Origin: Paenibacillus athensensis
GTDB lineage: Bacteria > Bacillota > Bacilli > Paenibacillales > NBRC-103111
NCBI RefSeq assembly: GCF_004514475.2
Contig: NZ_MYFO02000019.1
Location: 1-64,000, forward strand
Direction: 5' to 3'
DNA: 64,000 nt
Shown: positions 28,352 to 36,205 of the stretch, piece after piece
Layout: every line of letters begins with the position of its first letter
Position numbering within the stretch: the first letter of the stretch is position 1
Translations under genes and position numbers: made by a program
Notes under the pieces: generated by a model
Databases searched by the model: none
What the model saw: the letters and a program-made list of their open reading frames with translations, nothing else
Told to the model about the DNA's origin: nothing

Positions 28352-28380
28352 ATTTTATTGAAATTACAAGCCATTGTCAA
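28352..28380 (-). promoter_or_regulatory. consensus sigma-A promoter of the DUF6323-DUF6179 operon
   Basis: On the minus strand TTGACA, a 17-bp spacer and TAAAAT. The predicted start is near 28345. It converges on the rightward promoter, with start sites about 20 bp apart. Confidence 0.75.
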
Positions 28381-28397
28381 GGGATTATGGCTTTTTG
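28368..28397 (+). terminator. weak terminator-like hairpin in the rightward leader
   Basis: AAGCCAT, a 12-nt loop and ATGGCTT are followed by TTT. The loop holds the -35 of the opposing promoter. Confidence 0.4.
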
Positions 28398-28444
28398 TTA
28401 TGACTGAAACCGGAATCGGCCTGCATGTCGAGGCAGACGGGTCG

Positions 28445-28470
28445 GCGCCTGCCGCGGCAGGCGCTTTTTG
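28445..28470 (+). terminator. strong intrinsic terminator in the leader of the Crp/Fnr gene
   Basis: GCGCCTGCC pairs perfectly with GGCAGGCGC, followed by TTTTT. It lies about 75 bp before the Crp/Fnr start codon and would end a transcript from the 28290 promoter at about 145 nt. This implies either a small RNA or leader attenuation. Confidence 0.8.
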
Positions 28471-28544
28471 CTGCTTGCACAACAAAAAAAAGCGAAGCGC
28501 CGGCAGATTCGCCAGGCCTCGCTGTACGTATAGGAGGTAAGCCC

Positions 28545-29048
28545 ATGCTGCTGCACAAGGGCGAAGTTTTGTTTCGCCAAGGCGAAACCGGCCCGCTTTT
28601 CCGGCTGGAAAGCGGCCTGCTCAAAATCGTCCGCGTTCACGAGGACGGCGCGCAATTCGTCGTCAATCTGATCGTGCCCGGCGAAACCGTGCCGCATCAT
28701 TCCCTGATCAGCCCGAACCCTTATTTCGGCACGGCCGTGGCGTTGACGACTTGCAAAATCGCAACGCTGCCCGCCGAGCAGTGGTACCGGGAGCTGGAGC
28801 GTTGCCCCGAATTGTATCGCGACGTGGCGCTGCTGCTGCAGGACAGGCTGCGCACGATGCAGCGCAGAATCGACCATTTGACCGAGGTGACGCCAGCGGA
28901 AAAGCTGCGCAAGCTGCAAAGCTGGTTTCAAGCGTATATCTCGACCGATTCGCTGACCGAGGTGCTGACGCAGGATGAAATCGGCCAGCTGCTTGGCTTG
29001 CGCCGCGAAACGATCAACCGGCTGCTGCGCGCCGAGCGCAAAATCTGA
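28545..29048 (+). CDS. Crp/Fnr-family transcriptional regulator
   Basis: 167 residues, shorter than the usual 220-230. A cyclic-nucleotide-binding-like beta barrel (LLHKGEVLFRQGE, LFRLESGLLKIVRV, LIVPGETV) precedes a long dimer helix (YRDVALLLQDRLRTMQRR) and a C-terminal HTH (LTQDEIGQLLGLRRETINRLLR) that ends almost at once. No FNR-type N-terminal Cys cluster is seen, so an iron-sulphur O2 sensor is unlikely. TAGGAGGT precedes the ATG. It is convergent with hmp, whose promoter has a perfect Crp/Fnr box, so hmp is its most likely target. Confidence 0.88.
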   Translation: MLLHKGEVLFRQGETGPLFRLESGLLKIVRVHEDGAQFVVNLIVPGETVPHHSLISPNPYFGTAVALTTCKIATLPAEQWYRELERCPELYRDVALLLQDRLRTMQRRIDHLTEVTPAEKLRKLQSWFQAYISTDSLTEVLTQDEIGQLLGLRRETINRLLRAERKI

Positions 29049-29149
29049 AGCAAAGTTTACGCCCACCACGCGCCGCCAGAGCGAAGTGCCGGCCTTACGG
29101 CGGCTGGCAGATCGGACAGCGAACGGCTCCCGGTACCGCGCCAGCTCCG

Positions 29150-30439
29150 CTACGCCCGGCGTCCGGCCCTCCCGGACGCCAGTCCCGCCTCCTCATCCGC
29201 TCCAGCCGTCGGCGATGCCGCCAAGCTGCCGGTCGGTCCGAAAAATTCGTAATGGATATCGCTTTCCGCCACGCCCCATTCCCGCAAAAACCCGAACGTC
29301 GCCCGCATAAACGGCTCCGGCCCGCACAAATAAAAGCTCGCCTGATTGTCCTCCAGCACGCTCGCCAGCCAAGCCAAATCGATCCGTCCCGCCTTATCGA
29401 ACGATCCGTCCGCCCGATCCTGCTCCGTCGGCTGCTCGTAGCACCAGAACGCCGCGCCGCGCGGCAGCGCACCGGCCAGCTCCTCCACCTGCCGCCGCAG
29501 CGCGTGCAGGCGTCCGTTATGCGCCGCGTGAATGAACGTGACCGCTTGCTGCGTGCGGTCCTCGGCCAGCGCGGCGAGCATGCTCACCAGCGGCGTTTGC
29601 CCGACGCCGCCGCTGATCAGCACGACCGGCTTCACCGCCGCGGCTTGCCGGTCAAGCGTAAACGCGCCCGCCGGCGCGGACAGCTGCAGCTCGTCGCCCA
29701 CCGCGACGCGCTCGTGCAAATACGTCGATACCCGACCCGCAGGACGGTCGTCGACGGCATCCTCGCGCTTGACGGTAATCCGGTAATACGGCCGGCCGGG
29801 AGCGTCGGACAGGCTATATTGGCGGATATGCGTAAACGCGTCCCCTGGCAGCGCCATTTTTACACTGACGTATTGTCCTGGTTCAAACGCCGCCAACGCG
29901 CCGCCGTCCGCAGGCATCAAATAAAACGACGTAATCGCTTCCGTCTCCCGCACCTTGGCGGTCACCTTGAACGGCCGGAAACCGGCCCAGCCGCCAGCCT
30001 GCTCCTCCGCTTCACGGTACATGCCGGCCTCAACGCCGATGAAGGCGCAGGCAATAACGCCGTAAGCTTCCGCCCACGCCGCCAGCACCTCCTCCGACGC
30101 CGCCTCACCCAGCACATCCTTGATCGCAGCCAGCAGCGTTTGCCCGACAATCGGATAATGCTCCGCCTTGACGCCCAGGCTGCGATGCTTGTGGGCAATC
30201 TGCCGCACCGCCGGCAAAATCGTCTCCAGCTTGTCGATATGCAGAGCCGCCGCGTACACCGCGTTGGCAAGCGCTGCTTGCTGCCGGCCCATTTTTTGAT
30301 GCGCATGGTTAAATACGTTCAAAAGCTCCGGATGTTCGGCAAACAGTAGCTCGTAAAAGCGCCGTGTGATCGCTTGCCCGCGCTGCTCCAGCACCGGCAC
30401 CGTCGATTGAATCAGGCGAATCGTTTGTTCGTTCAGCAT
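29150..30439 (-). CDS. hmp: flavohemoglobin, nitric oxide dioxygenase
   Basis: About 429 residues. A globin domain (about 1-140; FNHAHQKMGRQQAALANAVYAAA, proximal His in IAHKHRSLGVKAEHYP) precedes an FAD-binding barrel (about 150-260; RQYSLSDAPGRPYYRITVKRE) and an NAD-binding domain (GGVGQTPLVSMLAAL, FYLCGPEPFM). Hmp turns NO and O2 into nitrate using NAD(P)H. ATG 30439 has GGGGA 7 nt upstream; 30445 is an alternative. The C-terminal tail after HYEFFGPTGSL is about 20 residues longer than usual and Ala/Gly-rich. The promoter carries a Crp/Fnr box at about -42. Confidence 0.95.
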   Translation of the reverse strand: MLNEQTIRLIQSTVPVLEQRGQAITRRFYELLFAEHPELLNVFNHAHQKMGRQQAALANAVYAAALHIDKLETILPAVRQIAHKHRSLGVKAEHYPIVGQTLLAAIKDVLGEAASEEVLAAWAEAYGVIACAFIGVEAGMYREAEEQAGGWAGFRPFKVTAKVRETEAITSFYLMPADGGALAAFEPGQYVSVKMALPGDAFTHIRQYSLSDAPGRPYYRITVKREDAVDDRPAGRVSTYLHERVAVGDELQLSAPAGAFTLDRQAAAVKPVVLISGGVGQTPLVSMLAALAEDRTQQAVTFIHAAHNGRLHALRRQVEELAGALPRGAAFWCYEQPTEQDRADGSFDKAGRIDLAWLASVLEDNQASFYLCGPEPFMRATFGFLREWGVAESDIHYEFFGPTGSLAASPTAGADEEAGLASGRAGRRA

Positions 30440-30476
30440 GTTCATTTCCCCGCTTTCGTCAATGTGGAATGGGCTC

Positions 30477-30482
30477 AGTATA
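30477..30482 (-). promoter_or_regulatory. -10 element of the hmp promoter
   Basis: On the minus strand TATACT, with no good -35 hexamer at the right distance. That place is taken by the Crp/Fnr box, the arrangement expected of an activator-dependent (class II) promoter. Confidence 0.6.
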
Positions 30483-30504
30483 ACGAAAAAAACGCCCGTC
30501 CCTG

Positions 30505-30520
30505 TGTGACTGCGCTCACA
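30505..30520. promoter_or_regulatory. Crp/Fnr box in the hmp promoter
   Basis: TGTGACTGCGCTCACA on the plus strand fits TGTGA-N6-TCACA exactly. Its centre (30512.5) is about 42 bp upstream of the start predicted from the -10 at 30477-30482. Confidence 0.8.
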
Positions 30521-30569
30521 GCAAAACAAAACGATCTGTGAACGGGGCCTGTTTTTCAACAAACTGCTG

Positions 30570-30598
30570 TTGACAAGCCGCCGTTTTCGCTTTATCTT
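30570..30598 (+). promoter_or_regulatory. sigma-A promoter of the siderophore uptake operon
   Basis: TTGACA at 30570, 17 bp, TATCTT at 30593. The start point would fall at the edge of the Fur box. Confidence 0.7.
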
Positions 30599-30610
30599 AT
30601 TATATGATAT

Positions 30611-30625
30611 TGATAATCATTATCA
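30611..30625. promoter_or_regulatory. Fur box
   Basis: TGATAATCATTATCA is a perfect 7-1-7 Fur box (the palindrome extends to 30609-30627), just downstream of the promoter. Iron-dependent repression of the operon is expected. Confidence 0.92.
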
Positions 30626-30663
30626 ATAAAACTCTACATCATACAAAAGGAGATTACTCAACC

Positions 30664-31632
30664 ATGAACAAGCTCTTCCTGCCCCTCACTTTGTTGTGCC
30701 TGCTGCTGCTCAGCGCATGCGGCACACCAGCCGCTTCGCCGAGCCCGGAAGCATCCCCGGCGGCATCGCCCGCCGATAACGCCGCTACGCCGTCCGCCAC
30801 TGCAGCCGCCGACGCCTCGGCCACACGCACCTACCAATCGGAGCAAGGCCCTGTTGAGGTTCCGGCCCATCCGCAGCGCGTCGTCGTCTTGTCCAGCTTT
30901 GCCGGCAACGTCATGGCGCTCGGCGTTCCGCTGGTTGGCGTCGATTCTTGGTCGAAAATGAACCCGCGCTTCGAAAGCCAGCTGCAAAACGTGCAGGAAG
31001 CGTCCGAAGAAAATCTGGAGAAAATCATTGAGCTGAATCCCGATCTGATCATCGGCTTGGACGGGCTCAAAAACCTCGACAAGCTCAAGCAAATCGCGCC
31101 AACCGTCGTCTATACATACGGCAAGGTCGACTATCTGACCCAGCACCTGGAGCTCGGCAAGCTGCTCAACAAGGAACAGGAAGCCAAAGCATGGATCGAC
31201 TCTTTCAAACAACGCGCGCAAAAAGCCGGTGACCAGATTCGCGAAAAAATCGGCCAGGACGCCACCGTTTCCGTCGTCGAGAATTTCGACAAGCAGCTGT
31301 ACGTCTTCGGCGACCACTGGGGCCGCGGCACGGAAATTTTGTATCAGGAAATGAAGCTGAAAATGCCGGCCAAGGTCAAGGAAATGACCGATAAAGACGG
31401 CTATTACGCCCTGTCGACCGAAGTGCTGCCGCAATACGCCGGCGATTATCTGATCGTCAGCCGCAACAAAGATACCGACAACGCCTACGAACAAACCGAT
31501 ACGTATAAAAACATGCCGGCCGTCAAAAACAACCGCGTATACACGGCCAACGCCAAGGAGTTTTACTTCAACGATCCGCTGACGCTGGACTTCCAGTTGG
31601 ATTTCTTCATCAAGAGCTTCCTCGGCCAATAA
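30664..31632 (+). CDS. iron-siderophore ABC transporter substrate-binding lipoprotein
   Basis: 322 residues. The lipobox LLLLSACG is followed by a Ser/Pro/Ala-rich linker and then a class III (FecB/FhuD-type) binding fold (VEVPAHPQRVVVLSSF, NVMALGVPLVGVDSWS, LNPDLIIGLDGL, VSVVENFDKQLYVFG). It should capture ferric siderophore outside the membrane. AAAGGAG lies before ATG 30664. It is the first gene of a Fur-controlled operon with two permeases; the stop overlaps the next ATG by one base. The ligand is not predictable, though YfiY-type hydroxamate-carboxylate binders are close in layout. Confidence 0.92.
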   Translation: MNKLFLPLTLLCLLLLSACGTPAASPSPEASPAASPADNAATPSATAAADASATRTYQSEQGPVEVPAHPQRVVVLSSFAGNVMALGVPLVGVDSWSKMNPRFESQLQNVQEASEENLEKIIELNPDLIIGLDGLKNLDKLKQIAPTVVYTYGKVDYLTQHLELGKLLNKEQEAKAWIDSFKQRAQKAGDQIREKIGQDATVSVVENFDKQLYVFGDHWGRGTEILYQEMKLKMPAKVKEMTDKDGYYALSTEVLPQYAGDYLIVSRNKDTDNAYEQTDTYKNMPAVKNNRVYTANAKEFYFNDPLTLDFQLDFFIKSFLGQ

Positions 31633-32648
31633 TGAACACGACGATGCTCGCCAAGCGTTCCGTCCGCTTCGGTTTGACCTGTGCAGCCGCAGCGGCGTTG
31701 TTCATCGCCACGTTCGCCATTTCCATGCTGCTGGGCGCCGCCGATACGAGCTGGGGCGACGTCTGGCTGGCTCTGACTACGCAGCAAAGCGGCGAGAAGC
31801 TTTCGCTGATCCGCGAGATTCGCTTGCCGCGGGAAGTCGCCGCGATCTTCGTAGGCGCAGCGCTCGCCGTCTCCGGCGCAGTCATGCAGGGGATGACCCG
31901 CAATCCGCTGGCCGATCCCGGCCTGTTCGGGCTCATGGCCGGCGCTGACGCCGCACTGGCCGTGACGCTGGCGTTGCTGCCCGCAGCCGGCTATCTGGCC
32001 GTCACGTTCGTTTGCTTCGTCGGCGCAGCCGTCGGCTCGCTGCTCGTGCTCGGTCTCAGCTCGCTCAAGCGCGGCGGCCAAGCGTCTTATCGCATCGTGC
32101 TGGCCGGAGCCGCCGTATCGGCGTTCCTGTACGCGCTCGCCGACCAGATCGGCATTTTTTTCAAAATCTCCAAAGACGTTTCGCTGTGGACCGCCGGTGG
32201 CATGATGGGCGTTTCGTGGCAGCAGCTGCAGGTGATCGTTCCGGTTGTCGTGCTCGGCATAACCGTTGCGCTGATCTACGCGCGCCAGTTGACCATGCTC
32301 AGCCTCAGCGAAGAAGCCGCCGTCGGCCTCGGCCAACGGACCCGGCTGATCAAAACGATCCTGTTCCTTGTCACCGTCCTGCTGGCCGGAGTTTCGGTTG
32401 CCCTCGTTGGCAATCTGGCGTTCGTCGGCCTGATGATTCCGCACATCGTGCGGGGCGTCGTCGGCGCCGACTACCGCTTCGTGCTGCCGCTATGCGCGGT
32501 GACGGGAGCCAGCTTCCTGCTGCTGGCCGATACGCTGGCGCGGACGATCAACGCGCCGTATGAAACGCCGGTTACGGCGATTATCGCGGTGCTGGGCCTG
32601 CCCTTTTTTCTGCTGATCCTGCGTAAAGGGGGCTCGTCGACCTCATGA
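31632..32648 (+). CDS. FecCD-type ABC transporter permease
   Basis: 338 residues with eight to ten membrane helices. FecCD signatures are IRLPREVAAIFVGAALAVSG, MQGMTRNPLADPGLFG and the late AFVGLMIPHIVRGVVG. It forms the membrane channel with the following paralogue for ferric-siderophore import. Start and stop overlap both neighbours, so the three genes are tightly coupled. Confidence 0.95.
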   Translation: MNTTMLAKRSVRFGLTCAAAAALFIATFAISMLLGAADTSWGDVWLALTTQQSGEKLSLIREIRLPREVAAIFVGAALAVSGAVMQGMTRNPLADPGLFGLMAGADAALAVTLALLPAAGYLAVTFVCFVGAAVGSLLVLGLSSLKRGGQASYRIVLAGAAVSAFLYALADQIGIFFKISKDVSLWTAGGMMGVSWQQLQVIVPVVVLGITVALIYARQLTMLSLSEEAAVGLGQRTRLIKTILFLVTVLLAGVSVALVGNLAFVGLMIPHIVRGVVGADYRFVLPLCAVTGASFLLLADTLARTINAPYETPVTAIIAVLGLPFFLLILRKGGSSTS

Positions 32649-33652
32649 TCCTGCCAGCGCTTATCCGCAAGCAGCGCCTCGTGCTGCTGATCCTGCTGCT
32701 GCTGATCGCGATCACCGTCGTCATCGGCATGGGGCTTGGCTATTCTTCGCTTTCCTACAAACGCTTGCTGCCTACGCTGCTCGGACACGGCACGTTCAAA
32801 GAGCATTTCGTGCTGTATTCGGTCCGGCTGCCGCGCATTGCGATCACGTTGCTCGCCGGGATGGCGCTGGCGCTCTCGGGAGCGATTTTGCAGGGGATTA
32901 CCCGCAACGACCTGGCCGATCCGGGCATTATGGGCATCAATTCGGGAGCCGGCGTCGCCGTGGCGATTTTTTTCCTCTACTTCCCGATTCAGGCGGGCGC
33001 CTTCATCTATTGGCTGCCGGTCGTCGCCTTTGCCGGCGCGCTGCTGACGACAATGCTGATCTACTTCTTTTCGTACAGTCGTCGGGACGGCTTGCAGCCG
33101 GTGCGGCTGGTGCTGACGGGCATCGGCTTTGCAACTGCCTTTTCAGGTCTGATGGTCGTGCTGATCTCTTCGGCCGAGCGGGTCAAAGTGACCTTCATCG
33201 TCAAATGGCTGGCCGGCTCGATCTGGGGCGCGGATTGGCCGTTCGTGCTGGCGCTCCTGCCCTGGCTGATCGTGCTGGTGCCGTTTGCGATCTACAAAGC
33301 CAGCCGACTTGACCTGCTGACGCTTAGCGAGCCGGTCACGGTCGGCGTTGGCGTCGCCGTCCAGCGCGAGCGAATCGTGCTGCTGCTGACGGCTGTCGCG
33401 CTTGCGGCTGCGGCCGTGTCCGTGACCGGCGGCATCGCCTTCGTCGGCCTGCTCGCTCCGCATATCGCCAAGGCGCTGGTCGGTCCGCGCCATCGGCTGG
33501 CGATTCCGGTCGCCCTGCTGCTGGGCGGTCTGCTGCTGCTGATTGCCGACACGATCGGCCGCAACATTGCCGAGCCGGAAGGCATTGCCGCCGGGAGCAT
33601 GGCTGCTTTTATCGGCGCGCCCTACTTTTTGTACCTGATGATGAAAAAATAA
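32645..33652 (+). CDS. FecCD-type ABC transporter permease
   Basis: 335 residues, partner of the preceding permease (VRLPRIAITLLAGMALALSG, LQGITRNDLADPGIMG, GGIAFVGLLAPHIAKALVG). Its ATG overlaps the upstream stop (ATGA). No ATPase gene follows; as in several Bacillus siderophore systems (FeuABC, YfiYZ-YfhA), a shared ATPase of the YusV type encoded elsewhere is probably used. Confidence 0.95.
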   Translation: MILPALIRKQRLVLLILLLLIAITVVIGMGLGYSSLSYKRLLPTLLGHGTFKEHFVLYSVRLPRIAITLLAGMALALSGAILQGITRNDLADPGIMGINSGAGVAVAIFFLYFPIQAGAFIYWLPVVAFAGALLTTMLIYFFSYSRRDGLQPVRLVLTGIGFATAFSGLMVVLISSAERVKVTFIVKWLAGSIWGADWPFVLALLPWLIVLVPFAIYKASRLDLLTLSEPVTVGVGVAVQRERIVLLLTAVALAAAAVSVTGGIAFVGLLAPHIAKALVGPRHRLAIPVALLLGGLLLLIADTIGRNIAEPEGIAAGSMAAFIGAPYFLYLMMKK

Positions 33653-33655
33653 ACC

Positions 33656-33692
33656 GCAAGCCCTTCGCGCCCTTGGCCGTAGGGCTTTTGCT
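33656..33692 (+). terminator. terminator of the siderophore operon
   Basis: AAGCCCT pairs with AGGGCTT, followed by TT, directly after the last permease stop. Confidence 0.75.
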
Positions 33693-33809
33693 TCTGCAAT
33701 TGGCTTGATCCGTTGCTTGAGCTTGTGCCGCCAACGATATTCATATTGTCGCCCCCGCATCCATTGATTACAATAATAGAAAAAACTTGCAGTGCGAAAG
33801 GTGATGTAC

Positions 33810-35435
33810 ATGATCGGTTTGGCTTTATCTGGGGGAGGTTATCGCGCCTCGTTGTTTCATCTGGGCGTGCTCGCCCGCTTGGCCGACGAAGGGCTGCTCA
33901 AGGAGGTCGGCGCCATATCCACCGTGTCGGGCGGCTCGATTGTCGGGGCTTTTTATTACCAGAAGCTGTGCAAGCTGCTCCAACGGGAAGCGCCGCTGGA
34001 CGACAACGATTACCGCCGACTCGTGCGCGAGGTGATCGCTGAATTTCTGCCTTTTGTGCAAAAAGACGTGCGCGACCGCGTGCTTTATCGCGGCGTCGTT
34101 GCGCGGATCATCCCCGCACAGCTGATCCGCATGCTGCTGAAGCGCGGGCTGGCCCGGAGGCTGAATATCGCCCTTGAATCGCAGCTGGAGCTGGTGATGA
34201 ACAAGCTGCTGTTTGCGTCGGGCACGTTCAGCGAGCTGCTCGAACCGCCGGCGCATCCCGCCAACCGCAAGCCCGAGCTGATCCTGAATACGTCGATCCT
34301 CGAAAACGGCCAGCAGCTGTTTTTCTCAACGGACGTTGCGAGCCCGCTGTGGCGTCACAACGAGCGCAAGCACGGCGTCACGTCCGTCGATGCCGCCGCG
34401 ATGCCGATTGCCCGGATGGCCGCTGCTTCGGCTTGTGTGCCGGGCTTGTTCACGCCGATTGCCCTGTCGTTCGGCGACGGTGAAGCCGTGCACGGCGTAG
34501 ATGGCGGCGTGCTCGACAATCTGGGCGGTCATGCCCTGCAGCTGCTCGGACAAAGCGAAATGAAGCTGCTGCTCAGCGACGCATCGAAGCCGATCAGCAC
34601 AGAGAGCTATGCGCAGGTGAATGGAGCGGAATCGTTTTTCCGCATCCAGGACTTGTTTATGGATGCCATTCGCGAGCTGCGGCTCGCCAGCGGCGTCGAA
34701 ACGCTCGTTGGTATGCGCGATGACATTCCCGGCATCGATGCTGTTGCCCGGCAGCTGACGGCGGGCTTGCGCACCGATTTGAACGCGTTCAGCGAAGTCG
34801 AAGCGTATTCGCTGATGTACGCCGGATATTGCGCCTGCAACCGGCAGATTGCGGAGCTGCATCAGCCAGCGCCGGCGGCTGGAGCTGATAGCGGAGCGGC
34901 GGCGGGTGCGGGCACCGCGGGGGCTGACACGGGCGCTGGAGCCGCGGCTGGGAATGCTACTGACACCGGGGTCTCGGCGGGCGCGGCGGCTGCGGCTCGG
35001 ACTGAAGCTGCGGTTGGTGCTGCGGCGGGCGCTTCGACAGGCACCGGGACATCAACAACCGCTGGGTCCGGGGCTTCTACCCCTGCCGCTGCGCCGGCGC
35101 CTGACGCGGACGATTGGGAATTCGGTCAGATCCGTCCGTATATGCAGCAGCCGACCGCCGAATATTTATCGCTGATGGGAAGCAAAAGCAAGCCGACGCC
35201 AACCGCTGGGGGATTCTCTTTTTCCGCCGCCATCAGCCTGCTGTATCTGCTTTTGTACATTGCGTTATTTGTTTACATCAGCGTCGAACGCGGCGTGCTG
35301 CAGGCGCTGCTCTACCTCGGCGTCATTCCGCTCGCCGTCGCAGCCGTGGCCGGCGTCATCCTGCTGCTGCGGCTGGCGCGGCGAGGCAACGGCAAGGGCT
35401 CGATGGCGGAGCTGCGCGGCCACAACGCCGCCTAG
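33810..35435 (+). CDS. patatin-like phospholipase with low-complexity linker and C-terminal membrane helices
   Basis: 541 residues. The patatin oxyanion motif LALSGGGYRASLFHLGVL, nucleophile Ser43 in STVSGGSIVGAF and catalytic Asp in VDGGVLDNLGG (about 231) give an intact Ser-Asp dyad. After about residue 350 an Ala/Gly/Thr-rich linker of about 80 residues leads to two hydrophobic helices (LLYLLLYIALFVYISVERG, LGVIPLAVAAVAGVILLL) that probably hold it in the membrane. ATG 33810 is chosen (AAAGGT 7 nt before). It is a monocistronic gene of unknown lipid target, with a possible role in membrane lipid turnover or defence. Confidence 0.85.
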   Translation: MIGLALSGGGYRASLFHLGVLARLADEGLLKEVGAISTVSGGSIVGAFYYQKLCKLLQREAPLDDNDYRRLVREVIAEFLPFVQKDVRDRVLYRGVVARIIPAQLIRMLLKRGLARRLNIALESQLELVMNKLLFASGTFSELLEPPAHPANRKPELILNTSILENGQQLFFSTDVASPLWRHNERKHGVTSVDAAAMPIARMAAASACVPGLFTPIALSFGDGEAVHGVDGGVLDNLGGHALQLLGQSEMKLLLSDASKPISTESYAQVNGAESFFRIQDLFMDAIRELRLASGVETLVGMRDDIPGIDAVARQLTAGLRTDLNAFSEVEAYSLMYAGYCACNRQIAELHQPAPAAGADSGAAAGAGTAGADTGAGAAAGNATDTGVSAGAAAAARTEAAVGAAAGASTGTGTSTTAGSGASTPAAAPAPDADDWEFGQIRPYMQQPTAEYLSLMGSKSKPTPTAGGFSFSAAISLLYLLLYIALFVYISVERGVLQALLYLGVIPLAVAAVAGVILLLRLARRGNGKGSMAELRGHNAA

Positions 35436-35651
35436 GCCAACGCCCGTTAGTCCGTTGGAACCGATGACTGGCGCTTGCCGCACGAAGCGCGGTCTTTGGG
35501 CATGGGGGGTGAGTGCGGCCCTGAGGAGCGGTGCGGGAGCGCGGCCTCTGGCTTAGGGGGGCCGAGCACGACCCTAAGCGCGGGGCCGACCGTCGGGCAG
35601 CCTTCAGACGGGCACCCCCCTCGCTTTTATCCGGCCATTGGCGCAACGCGG

Positions 35652-35698
35652 AAAACCCTTCTTTCACCAGCTATGGCGAGAGAAGGGTTTTGTTTTTG
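35652..35698. terminator. bidirectional terminator after the sialic-acid operon
   Basis: AAAACCCTTCT pairs with AGAAGGGTTTT. It ends the minus-strand operon and can stop plus-strand transcripts from the patatin gene. The rest of 35436-35719 is GC-rich with no supported gene. Confidence 0.8.
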
Positions 35699-35719
35699 GG
35701 GCATCTGCAGCAGTCGGGG

Positions 35720-36205
35720 TCATTCGGTGGATTCTCTGCTGAGCGCCGAGCGGTGCAGCTTGAGCACCACTTTCCTGAAAGGCTCGGGCTCGTCAGCGCA
35801 CAGCCCCGGCCGATGCAGCTCACCGGGAAACACAATCGCGTACATGCCCGGCAGCATCAGCAAGCCGCTTTCTGCAGCCGGCGGTTCGTACAGCTCGACA
35901 TCCTCGGAACGGTTGACGCTGACGGGGGACCTGCCCCCGCTGCTGGATGTCCAGCCAATGCGCTCCGTCCCTTCGAGTAAATAATGAATATCCGCGTAAT
36001 CAAAATGGTTCTCCGCCAGCGCTCCCTCTGCCGGGCGCGTCCGGCTATCGAGTACGACAGCGAATAGCTCCTCGCCATTCAGCGCGTGTTGCCCCGGCGC
36101 AAGCGAATCCCAGTCCCGGGTCAGTAGCTCGCGTAACGCTTCTTCCAGCGCCGCGGGCAATCTGTACAGCTCAGGCTGGCGGCCTGCAAGTTGACCGACG
36201 ATCAT
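35720..36205 (-). CDS. YhcH/YjgK/YiaL-family protein
   Basis: 161 residues of the cupin-like DUF386 family (LNGEELFAVVLDSRTRP, ENHFDYADIHYLLEG, VFPGELHRPGL with probable metal-binding His and Glu). Members occur in sialic-acid gene clusters, and a role in anomer or epimer handling has been proposed. ATG 36205 overlaps the NanK stop (ATGA) and has GAGGAGG 7 nt upstream. It is the last gene of the operon. Confidence 0.85.
   Translation of the reverse strand: MIVGQLAGRQPELYRLPAALEEALRELLTRDWDSLAPGQHALNGEELFAVVLDSRTRPAEGALAENHFDYADIHYLLEGTERIGWTSSSGGRSPVSVNRSEDVELYEPPAAESGLLMLPGMYAIVFPGELHRPGLCADEPEPFRKVVLKLHRSALSRESTE

Noticed and set aside
33810-35435. Patatin lipase as part of an anti-phage (CBASS-like) system
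   Set aside because: No cyclase, sensor or other defence partner is adjacent, and the neighbours are iron uptake and sialic-acid genes.
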